Below, in pieces: positions 24,131 through 34,841 of a stretch of 64,000 nt of DNA (the stretch's first letter is position 1; each line of letters begins with the position of its first letter). The position numbers were made by a program, and so were the translations under genes. Source of the DNA: Anisodus tanguticus (lineage: Eukaryota > Streptophyta > Magnoliopsida > Solanales > Solanaceae); the NCBI GenBank assembly GCA_034509755.1, contig CM067545.1:43455062-43519061 (forward strand). Reading direction: 5' to 3'. A model generated the notes under the pieces. The model saw nothing but the letters and a program-made list of their open reading frames with translations, was not told where the DNA came from and made no database searches.

Positions 24131-24578
24131 GTTCAACATCCATGCCACGCAAGACTACAATGGCCCTGGACGTTAAGCTACTCACAGGGGAGCACTTTTT
24201 ACAACTCAAAGGTTCTTTTCCCGGAGGAAGATCAACTATTACACAAGTATGGTTCTATATGATGGAATCTATTTCTCTCTTTAGCTTCTTTCCAAAGCAG
24301 CGCTTTTGGAGATAACAATTATTTATTAATTGTCCATGGTTCGTTCTTAACCATACAAGCTAGAAGGACTGGAACAAGTCTTTGTCCCCTCTTTGCTCCA
24401 TCTTGGTTCAACATCTAGAATCCTTGAGTTCTTGCAGATCTGGAATATTAAGTTCCGGATAGCCAGCAACTTTCGAGTCCTGAAGATACGGAACGTCTAG
24501 TTCCGGACAGTCAGGCCCTCGCGGGTTCTTGTTAACCTTGAGCAATTACTCCTTTTTCCCTTTTCAAGGAAAGTTATC

Positions 24579-24955
24579 TTATAAGAATTCAGCATTCTTT
24601 GACGCCAAGAGGCGATAAGCACTACTGTTATTTGCAGATCCATTGGATATGCAATCTACAGTCTTAGGTACAACTTGACCTATTTCGGTATTCCAACTTT
24701 TACCAAGCCACCCCGCATAATTTGGGCGTATGACTTTGCGCTTGGCTAACACCATTGGACTGAGGTGAGAAATGAATAGTCGTCTAATGAACGATGCTTT
24801 ACATTCTCCCCCTCTATCGCTATGAATTTCGCAATCCATAAGCTTAGTTGATTTCCAACTTCTGCTTTGTAGCGCTGGTCCGCTTCAACAACTTCATCTT
24901 TGCTTTTCAACAAACAAAGGATTTCATACGTTGTACTATCATCAATTAAGGTCAC
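24579..24955 (-). pseudogene. Copia B integrase fragment
   Basis: Overlapping frames read 'LIDDSTTY...LLKSKDEVVEA', 'RYKAEV', 'SDRGGECKASFIRRLF' and 'GPKTVDCISNGSANNSSAYR'. These are the core D-D and C-terminal landmarks of copia integrase. The second aspartate context SDRGGE is intact, but the protein is broken by a frameshift, and the section with the glutamate ('ILNR...PYE') that survives in copia A is deleted here. Confidence 0.75.
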
Positions 24956-25514
24956 AACGTACTTGTCTCCCCCCTCTATTTTGTATAAACTTCAAATCAC
25001 CCAAGTAGGTGTGACTAAGTTCTAGAGGAGCGGTACTTCTTTCGCTATTCCCTTGACGGAATTTTGGAAAGGTGATTTTGCCTCTTCATCTACCTCACAT
25101 TTATTTTGAGGGTTTATGTCGACAGTAGGCAACAATCTCAACATCGTTAGCTTTTGAATGACTTGCTATTTAACGTGTCTTAATCTATGATGGGATAGAT
25201 GCACGGATTACAAATATATCTTTCATTTGGCTACAGACATACTGTATCATTCTTAGTTATTACAGACCTGTTGGACTAGTCTCAAACCAGCTTGACCAAC
25301 AGCGTCCCTTAAACCAAGTTTGGGATATATATCACATCGTCTTAGAGTGATCCCAATCCATGAAGTTCTATTGAGGACGACCTCTCCAACCCCTTCTGCT
25401 TTAGAGGTGGCGTTGCTTCACATGAACAACCTCTTGCCCGTGGTTAGGGCGTAACCGGATCATATGTGATCTAGATACTCGCCCACTCCAGTTGCTTTGG
25501 CAGACTGGTGTCCA

Positions 25515-26010
25515 ATTTCTTTTCTGTCTTTCTTTAGGCCTTCAGATCATTTAAGACCTGGAAACTGTGGCCCACCTTACTAGGTGTCCATTACTTTTCT
25601 TATGAAATGAATTCTGGCCCCACTCTAGTCGCCCGGAGGCTTTATATGACCGAGTGTCCAATATCATCATATCAAAGGAATTTTGGCCCACTCCAGTCGT
25701 CCGGAGGCTTTGTATGACTGAGTGTCCAATATCATCCTATGAAGGATCTTTTGCCAAATAATATGACAGGCTCAACGTCTTTAGCTTTTAGACTTCTTCC
25801 GTTATGATTGGTGCCCATATAATTCTTGGCGCTTTCTTAAGAGAAATTTTGGCCCACTCCAGTCGCCCGGAGGCTTTGTATGACTGAGTGTCCAATATCA
25901 TCCTATGAAGGATCTTCTGCCAAATAATATGACAGGCTCAACGTCTTTAGCTTTTAGACTTCTTCCGTTATGATTGGTGCCCAGATAATTCTTGGCGCTT
26001 ACTTAAGGGT
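25515..26010 (-). repeat. ~60-bp spaced repeats and a 166-bp tandem duplication in copia B
   Basis: The unit 'ggcccactccagtcgcccgg' followed by 'gactgagtgtccaat' recurs about five times. A whole 166-bp segment is duplicated in tandem (about 25681-25846 and 25847-26010), ending in both copies with 'attcttggcgct'. Copia A has only one copy of that segment, so the duplication arose in the B lineage. Confidence 0.75.
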
Positions 26011-26344
26011 GGTAACAATTTTCGCACAGTCAGTGGATCTTTCTCACACGTATGTGCGAACATACTTTACACACTTTTAATAATTACACTTAAAATAACC
26101 GATCTTTTTAAGTCGTTTACAAAATCCAATCTTTAAACGGAGAAGAAGATGAGATTAAACTTGTGATTTTTAAAGCGTAAGGAATATAAATTATTTTCAT
26201 ATTCCTCCTTACTTTAATCAACTTTTTAATCAGGCATCATTTAATCTTTATTCTTGACAAGTAAGAAAAATACTTATCATTAATTTCGGATTCTGGCTCA
26301 CTCCAGTCACTTCATCAGACTGAGTGTCCATTTCCTTCTCACCA

Positions 26345-26570
26345 TTATTCGGATCTTTTGTCCGGGACAGATATAGCTGCAAGATAGAATAACATCTTCA
26401 GTCTTCTCCTCTTGTCCCAGTTGACATCCTCAGGCTCTCGAGAGCGCTTGTTCCAACCAGACTTGGTAGCGGTGACACCATGAACACGTTCATCATCATC
26501 ACTCTCTTCTACCAGAAAACCATTGCCATATCCAGATTTGGTCACACAACTTTTGACCGACATCTTTCGA
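26345..26570 (-). pseudogene. Copia B first frame after the LTR, unrecognised
   Basis: A minus-strand frame starts MSVKSCVTKSGYG near 26567, about 40 bases inside the 5' LTR, and continues through an acidic (EESDDDE) then basic (DKRRRLK) stretch. MSVK-type starts are common in copia gag, but the following sequence is not gag-like; it may be a gag start fused to a later part by deletion. The related copia A sequence is near 14830-14990. Confidence 0.4.
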
Positions 26571-26606
26571 ACACTAATAGTAATACAATACAATCTTGTC
26601 TTAAAT

Positions 26607-28068
26607 TGTTCGTACTCTCTATTGTACTTTATAAAGCAGTACGGAAAGTAATAACTACTATAAATGTTCGAAAGGATAAATAAATGGTCAATCTTCAAAA
26701 CTGCCGCAAGTGTGTTGTGTCTTGAATCTTGATCACCTTGCAAAGCCAATGTTGAGAACTGGCTGCAAGTTTGTTGTGTCTTGAATCTTGATATCCGGAA
26801 ATCAAGAAATAACTAAATCGGATGGTTACAACGTTGTGTGTTGAGTCGAGGATAGCCCTCTATCCTTAAGACAAGATTGCCCCGTATATATGCTTTTACG
26901 TTAGCGGGCAATAGTCTCCCAAGATAAAACAACACTTTAATCTCAACGCTACAAAGCCAATAGGTTGAGCCTGGCGAAGAAAACAAATATGACTTGACTT
27001 GCTGAAGATATGGAATAGGAAGGAAGAGTTTATGTCTACTCTTCTATTTTGTCTCTGTGTATATAGTGTGTCTCTGTAGTGTATATCTTGTGTATATGTG
27101 TGGGTTTGCTCACTGATTTTCATCACAATTTGCTCACTGTTTTGAGCTATTTTATGGTTGTTTTTCAGTCAGTTTTTCAGTGTCTTTTTTTGCCTGTTTC
27201 CTGCCTGTTTTGTGCTGAATTTCAGTCACATAAGCATCTGTTTTTCCAGCCACGTTATTGAGCCAAAGGAGGCCTCAATATATAGCAAGGAGGAGGCTAC
27301 CCAACAGCCACAAACAAGGCTGTTAATAGCCATTAGTGAGGGCTGTTAATGGCCATTTAGGAGGCAGATTTAAGGTTGTTCATGGCCAAGTAATGAGCTG
27401 TTAATGGAGGAGTTAATCAGCCAAGTAATGGCTGATTAATGCCTCAAAAAACAGTCCCAACGGTAGGCTTTCTGCCTTCCGTCACCTTCCCAGAAACTTT
27501 GGGGACCAAACTGTAAATATTGAAACTTTAGGGACCAAACTGTACATATGAAAGAATTCTGGTCCAAACTGTACATATGAAACTTTAGGGATCAAACTGT
27601 ATATTTGGCAGAGTTCTCTGGTCCAAAAAGATAATATCAGAAAGCCCCACAGCCCACGACCCGTGACCCGAGACCGGACGGGACGGGCGGGCGGCGGCGG
27701 CGTGCGTGTGGGCTTAGCCTTGAACCCAGGCACATCTAGGTCTTCCCTCCTTTAAACACATGGGATACCCCTTGGGGATCCAAACCCTTTACCAATTAGA
27801 GACTTATATAGAGAACAATTCTTCTTATTCCCACCGATGTGGTAGATTTGTCTCACACCACATTTCCATGTCTCAAACACCTTACTTCGTGGACCAATAT
27901 CTCTTTCATTTCTCAACGAAATTTGACGATTCTTGACCCTACGGTCATCTACTCACTTCGTAGATCATGCATGTGCGAAGAGACAAGGTCTCCAATATGC
28001 GGAACACTAGTGTTTAATTCATCAAAGATGGGTGGACGCATCTCCCCGCCAAAGGCAAATTTCCAACA
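26607..28068 (-). repeat. Copia B 5' LTR
   Basis: 1462 bp, the same length as the left LTR although small insertions and deletions offset each other (an extra 'gtatatagtgtgtctctgta' near 27060 here; a shorter 'cacgacc' run and a GGCGGC-rich patch near 27690). TG...CA ends are exact, followed by an A-run at 28069. Confidence 0.88.
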
Positions 28069-30072
28069 AAAAAAACATCTAAACCTATGAAGTGGACCTC
28101 AAGAGAAATGTGACTCATCCCTTGCAACCCCTTTTTTCAAAACAAGATTCAATAAAAGCTTCACCAAGCTTCTCTCAAGTCTCTCTCTAGAGAACATATG
28201 TCAAATATTCATATTCAATCAAAATCTCCTCTATGAAATAACAAGTGTAGTATTTATACTACACAAGCTAAAAAGATTAATGATTATTACAAAAATTAGC
28301 CCTTGATGAAACAAGGGCCTTCTTAGTCTTCTTAGGGATGATAGAAGCATATTTCAAAAATGACCTATTTGCATAAATATCCATTTTTCACCAAGTTATC
28401 TTCCATGTCTTAAATGTGACCATCTTGGAATTACCACCCAAGCGATAATTCAAATGTTGTATGCCCTTTTATGTGGGCCCTCAAGGGCCTCCAAAGGTTA
28501 TATCTCCATCGTTAAGGAACATATGGCATGACAATACACGCTTGAAGTTCCATCACAAATCTTAGCCCCCATAATTGTCCATGAAGTTTTTAGGATCATA
28601 TCTATAGACAATAGAGGGTTGTTTTAAACTTTTAACCATATTTATAAAATGGTCTCTGCTTAAGAAAATTCGTTGGGAAAAATATTTGTTATCTATGGGG
28701 CATAAGTTCTAGTTGTAATGTGCATATATGCTAGCTTTGCTTATGAGGTAGGAGCTCAGGAAATTTTGAAATATTACAACCAACGAAGATAGTGTAATGT
28801 GTCACCTATTGAAAATGTATTTCGGTTGTATTTACTAACTTACTTTCTTATAAAAGATACTGATTATCTAATCATGACTAAATTAAATTGTATTTTTTAA
28901 CAATTGCTGCCCTTATTCTTCAGTTTTCTATTGATGTCTATTTTGTAAAGGTATTCAAATTGGATTTAGTGATTGATTTCTAGGTTTCGTCGTAAACACT
29001 ACTTCATTTATATATTTAATAATAATAATGCATATTCTTCGAGACAAAACTTGAAAGTTGTTATCCTCTTGTCTAGCCGGCAAATCACGCACGGACAATT
29101 GTTGCTTTTGTGTTGCTAATGGCCATTATGATGCATAAACATGCAAATATGTCCTGGAAGTGGAAGAACTATTGAAACTGTACATTTTTGAGTTAAAGAT
29201 GCAGATTATTATATATTTTGTGGACTATAAGAATCACCCTTTATAAAGTGGAGGAAGAAATTATGAACAATTGAATAGCACATATAATTTTTCTTAATAC
29301 AACATAATTCATGACCAATTTACTATAGGTAGAATAACTAGCCAACTTTTTCTCGTTCGTCAGAATTTGTGAAAATGAGCAACACTTTTTTAATGAGTGA
29401 AAACTTGTGTATAATTGAGCATGATCACTGTCTCTGAATTATTTAAATATCATAAATTCCTGCCTAATGAACAACATAAGTTTTTCCTTGCGGATTTTCA
29501 TAATTTATGATAATTTATTTTAAGAAAACTTAAGCAGGGTAAAAATTCAAGACTAACCCTTATGGTGTCTTATTTCGGCAAATCAATCAACATTAAGCTT
29601 ATAAAAAAATTCAGGGTAGAGCCTCCATAAGTTCTAGTGTTTAAAGTACGACTATGTTAAGAAAAATTGTGCAAAAACTAGTATTCCAGCAGAATTAATC
29701 TTCTTTGTTCTCCCTTCTCCCTCCTCATTCTTTCACCTTCTTCTCCATTGCTTTTTTCTTTTTCAATGTGTTATAGAAAATTGAAAATTTATTACTTATT
29801 CATAATTAGAATTGAATAATACTGTTTTTAAGCTTATATGTCTTGCCTTAATGATTTGAATTAGTTTGGTTGAGAAAATTGAACAACACCATTGTTTGAC
29901 TTTTTTATCTTTAAGAAAGGCTTTTGGAAGTCAAAGTGGGTCTATTAATTTTTAAGCTCTAGGTTGAATCTAAATATTGAAAAATATTAAAATTTGTATT
30001 AGAATGTTGTATCTTAAATTTGGAATCATTTCGAGTTGATTTCAATCAACTTTGAAGCAAAAACATTCTCCC
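28069..30072. other. Unassigned AT-rich intergenic region
   Basis: The first ~560 bp (to about 28630) has the texture of an old LTR or MITE but no matching partner or clear termini in this window. The remainder is AT-rich with no open frame above ~60 codons and no motif I recognise. Confidence 0.4.
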
Positions 30073-30421
30073 TCTTAAGTTCAAATTTCACAATTTTACA
30101 ATCAAACCCCCAAAACTCAACAGGCTGCCTCGAGAACCGATCAAAGGTTCGATTAAGTCATAAATGTTGTTCCGAAGCTAGTGGGACCAATGAAATCACG
30201 AAAAGAGCACGTTTATCCAAAAGTCAACTAGAGGTCAAACTTATCTATTCTCTTAACTTGGAATTTCTCAAACCTACCAAAATGAGAGCCAAACCTACCC
30301 GATCACCTTGGAAACCATGTCACCCATCCCCGCAAGTCACAAACAAGAAGACAAAGGCTCAGGAAGGGTAATTTAGGGGTTTCTAGGCAAAGTAAGCAAA
30401 CTGACTTTTCGAGTCGTTACA
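30073..30421 (-). repeat. Truncated 3' LTR of the Tekay-like element
   Basis: Aligns with 37290-37638 from the 'taagttcaaatttcacaatt' block to the terminal 'gttaca'. It loses similarity to the left of about 30073, so most of this LTR was deleted or replaced. Confidence 0.82.
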
Positions 30422-30429
30422 TCATGTAC

Positions 30430-33400
30430 AACTAAAACAAACGTTCGTCCTCGAGCAATAAAGAAAAGGAAATATATGGACTCTCAAATAGCTCGGGGTA
30501 ATTAGCCCGCATATCAGACTCGATCCCCTATGTAGCCTTCTCCACTGGGAGATTCCTCCAATGCATTTTCATGGAAGCTATCTCTTTGGATCTCAATTTT
30601 CTAACATGCATGTCTAGAATAGCTACAAGCCCCTCTACATATGATAGATTCTGATCCAACATCACCGAATCTCATCTAATCACATGAGAATCGTCAGCAA
30701 CATACTTTCTCAGCATCGACACATGAAACATAGGTTGCACACCAGATAAACTATGAGGTAAAGTCAACTCATAGGCCACCTCACCAACTTTGTCCATAAT
30801 CTCAAAAGGACCAATACACCTCGAAATGAGCTTGCCTTTATTTTCGAATCTCATCACACCCTTCATGGGTGAAACCTTCAGCAAAACCCGCTCACCCACC
30901 ATAAATTCCAAGGGACAAACTCTCCGGTCTGCATAGCTTTTTTGTCTACTTAACTTTATCCAGCGAATCTCTCAGAAGATCAGTACCCCAAGGTTTAAGC
31001 TCAAAATCATCAAACCACTCGATGGGAGAACGACACCTCCTACCATACAAGGCCTCAAACAGTGCTATATCAATACTTGAATGGTAACTGTTGTTGTAAG
31101 AAAACTCCGCCAAGGGTATAAACTGGTCCTGATGACCACCAAAGTTAATCACACATGCTCACAACATGTCCTCGAGAACTTGAATAGTATGCTCAGAATG
31201 GCCATCGGTTTGAGGGTGAAAGGTTGTATTAAGCTCCACTCTAGTACCCAACTCCTTCTGCATAGATCGCCAAAAGTGAGAAGTGAACTGCATACCCCGG
31301 TCAAAAATTATAGAAATAGGCACCCGTGCAATCAGACTATCTCTCGGATGTAGATCTTATCCAACTTTTCTAAATTATAGGTAGTCTGAACTAGAATGAA
31401 ATAGACAGATTTGGTCAATCTATCCATAATGACTCATATAGCATCGAACTTACCCAAGGTACGAGGCAATCCTATCACGAAATCCATGACAATATTCTCC
31501 CACTTCTACTTAGAAATGTGCATCATCTGAAGCACACAACCAGGCCTTTGGTTCTCATATTTCACTGGCTGGCAATTCAAACATCGGGACACAAACTCCA
31601 ATATGTCCCTCTTCATCATGCACCACCAATAATGTTGTCTCAAGACACAATACATCTTCGTAGCCCCTAGGTGAATGGAGCACTTCAAACTATGGGCCTC
31701 CTCAATGATAAATCTAATCAAGTCACCCACCCTAGGAACACAAATCCAACCCTTAATCCTCAAAACACCATCATTATCAATCACAACCTCTTTTGCCTCT
31801 CCCCGCAACACCTTGTCACAGATTTTGCAGAACTCAACATCATCAAACTGCTAGGATCTTATCTGCTCCAGTAATAAAGACCGCACCTCCAATCTGCCTC
31901 AAATTAAGATATTTTTATTAAAAAAGTACTGAAGATTGTGATGGTCGGTATACACCTCACAATGTACCCCGTAGAGGTAATACCTCTAAATCTTCAATGC
32001 AAACATGATCGCCGCCAACTCTAAGTCATGGGTGGGATAATTCTTTTCATGAACCCTTCAATTGCCTCAAATCATATGCTATCACTTTCCCTTTCTGCAT
32101 CAACACATATCCAAGACCTACTCCAGAAACATCATAATATACGGTAAAGCTCTCTCCCTCAACTGGCAAGGTCAAAATCAGAGCAGTAGTCAATAAGGCC
32201 TTGAGCTTTTGAAAGCTCACCTCACACTCTTCAGAACACTGGAAAACTACATCATTTTAGGTCAATTTGGTTAACAAAGCTGCAATTGATGAAAATCCCT
32301 CCATGAATCACCGATAATACCATGTAAGGCCAACAAAACTCCGAACCTCGATGACTGAAGCGGGCCAAACCTAATCCCGGACTGTCTCAATCTACTTGGA
32401 AACTACCATAATATCATCTTTGGTCACCACATGCCCCAAGAAAGCTACTGAACTTTATTCAAAACTCACACTTTGAAAAAATTTCATAGAGTTGCTTCTC
32501 CTTCAGAATACCAAGCACGATCCTCAAATGCTGCTCGTGCTCCCCTCGCTCCGAGAATAGATCAAAATATCATCAATGAATACCACCACAAATGAATCAA
32601 AGGTCAGAACACCTCATTCATCAACTCCATAAAGGTTGCAGGTGCATTCGTCACCCTAAAAGATATCACCAAAAACTCATAATGCCCATATTAAGTTTGG
32701 AAGGCCGTCTTAGGACCATCATCAGCCCTAATCCTCAACTGATTGTAATCAGACCTCAAGTCAATCTTGGAAAAGACCAAAGCACCTTGTAACTAATCAA
32801 ATAAGTCATTAATGTGAGGTATCGAGTACTTGTTCTTGATAGTCACCATGTTCAGTTGTCGATAATCGATACACATGCGCATAGACCCATCTTTCTTCTT
32901 CACGAACAATACCAGAGCACCCCAAGGAGAAACACTGGGTCGAATAAAAACCTTACTCAAAATATCTTGAAACTGCTCCTTTAAATCTCTCAACTCGGTC
33001 GGCGCCATCAGATATGGTGGAACATAAATAGGTTGAGCGCCCAACTCTAGGTCATTATAGAAATCAATATCACGATCTGGCGAAACACTGGTAAGATTGG
33101 TGGAAAATCTTCTGAGCTTTAAGGAATAAAATCACTTTATCCGGACATTGGCTAAGAGTACGCTTCTAAACTAACTGAGGAATACCTGGCATGGCTAAGG
33201 TAATGGTCTTGGCATAAGAATCCAAGATAACATGATATTGAGCTAACTAATCTATACTCAAAATAGCATCAAAATCTACCATTCTCAACACTTTTAAGTC
33301 TACCTGAGTATCATACCCCATCAAGGTAACTACACACCCCAAGTATGCCCGATCTACCACTACAGAATTCCCAACAGGTGTAGAAACATGAATAGGCATG

Positions 33401-33620
33401 GCTAGAGACTCACACATTAAATCCAAACTCAAAGCAAAGTAGGAAGACACATAAGAATAAGTATACCCTGGATCAAACAAAACTGTAGCAGGTTGATGGA
33501 AAATTGAAAGAGTACCTGTGATCACGGCATCAAAGGCCTCTACTTCGGGTTCGCCTGGAAATACATAGAAATGACCATGATCACTCGAAGTTTGAGTACC
33601 CATGCGTCCACCACATCGGA
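30430..33620 (-). pseudogene. Gypsy pol pseudogene (protease, RT, RNase H, integrase, chromodomain-like tail)
   Basis: Protease frame at 33603-33247, where the active site reads LFDPG in place of the usual DSG. RT N-terminal part at 33044-32793 (WGALVLFVKKKDGSMR, CIDYRQLN); the RT catalytic motif FIDDILIYS is intact near 32592-32560. Integrase zinc-binding HHCC region at 31811-31506 (ends CLNCQ); HPQTDGHSE near 31210; 'NSYHSSIDIALFEALYGRRC' near 31100-31035. C-terminal part at 30911-30672, then a chromodomain-like 'MHWRNLPVEKAT' near 30570, where the next Trp is a stop (TAG). Frames change and stop repeatedly, so no active polyprotein is made. Confidence 0.88.
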
Positions 33621-33699
33621 TGGACAGAGAACCACATCTACCTGTCTAAGGGCCACCCCTACCAACTTGAGAAATACCTCAAGTACCTTAGGACTCACC

Positions 33700-34812
33700 T
33701 CTAGCATGCTGCCCCGCTGCTCTCAATCTAGAACCCTACTGATCACCACGCCTAAGTCTAGTACAATTCCTCTTGAAGTGCCGAAGATTACCACACTCAA
33801 AACATCTTCTAGGAGCTGCCGATAGTTGAGAAGAAGAACTGGCTCCAAAATGACCACCACGACCAGAGGGATGATAAGAACTCAAGGTCAACTGCCCCGA
33901 ACTATGAGAAGTACGCAAAGACTAGCCCTATCTAATGTAGGCATAACTACAACAATTGTCCTAGCACTCTAACGGTGGTGTCCTCTACCATAATGACCAC
34001 AACCTCCATACGAGGTAAATCCCTGAGCGCTATGACAAGGCCTCTTGACCACCATCTCCTCATAATCCTCTCTCCAAATAAACTCGACCTCTCTCATGAA
34101 GAGGACATATCAATACATTGGTGAACCTCCTCACCTTCTCAGCCTCATCAGGAAAAATCATCAAAGTATGGTGAGATAATGCATGGAAACGCTCGGTCAC
34201 AGACATACGCCCCTAGCATAAAACGCTCAAACTGAGTCCATCTCCTCTCTCTGAAACTGCGAGGCACAAACTTCTCCATAAAGATCTAGGTAAATAAAAC
34301 CCAAGTCATAGGAGGGGACCTTGCTGGTCTGGACTCGATATAAGAACTCTACCACTACTTGGTAGGTCCAACCATCTAGAAAGTAGTATAATCAACACCA
34401 CGGGACACCACTACTCCGAGGTTGTGCAACCTCTCATGACAACTAATCAAGAACTCATACGCATCATCCTCAGGATCTCCATCATATCTAGTAGGATCTA
34501 ACTTTCTGAACTTCTCAATCATCTTATGCTCCTCAATAGACATATTAGACTGTGTAGTTGGAGATGTATCAAGACCAGGTATAGTCACACCAAGAAATTG
34601 AGGGACCCCAATAGGTGCTGGACAAACCCCTAGTATTCGAAATCCGGGCATAGCAGCATGGTCAGGAGTTTGTCCTTTGAACCTAGTATGAGATCCTTCA
34701 AAAGTAACCGGCTAAATACCATGAGTTATAGACTCCAGGAAGCTTATCATGTGAACCAAGGTATCCTGAAGCACCGATGTGGCAATGAAACCTAGGGGCG
34801 CCTGATTTGGCC
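33700..34812 (-). pseudogene. Gypsy gag pseudogene
   Basis: The minus-strand frame at 34651-34376 contains 'MIEKFRKLDPTRYDGDPED', typical of the Tekay/Del gag core (LDPP.F.G..DP). A later frame at 33918-33736 has the knuckle CFECGNLRHFKRNC (C-x2-C-x4-H-x4-C), the nucleic-acid-binding part of the nucleocapsid. The middle is frameshifted and has stops. Gag normally forms the particle that packages element RNA. Confidence 0.82.
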
Positions 34813-34841
34813 CTGTCTCGTCACCCAAAATCCCATTATGC

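Larger units (their letters stand above)
21040..28068 (-). mobile_element. Copia B: end-complete Ty1/copia element with broken coding region
   Basis: 7029 bp read leftwards, with 1462-bp LTRs at both ends (21040-22501 and 26607-28068) starting TGTTGG on the minus strand. The flanks are A-runs (21034-21039 and 28069-28074), compatible with an AAAAA target duplication. A purine tract (AGAGGGGAT on the minus strand, just right of 22501) precedes the 3' LTR. The 4.1-kb interior contains integrase, RT-edge and RNase H remnants in copia order, but the longest frame is 134 codons. The closely similar LTRs together with a broken interior shared with copia A suggest a non-autonomous family (inference). 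Confidence 0.88.
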
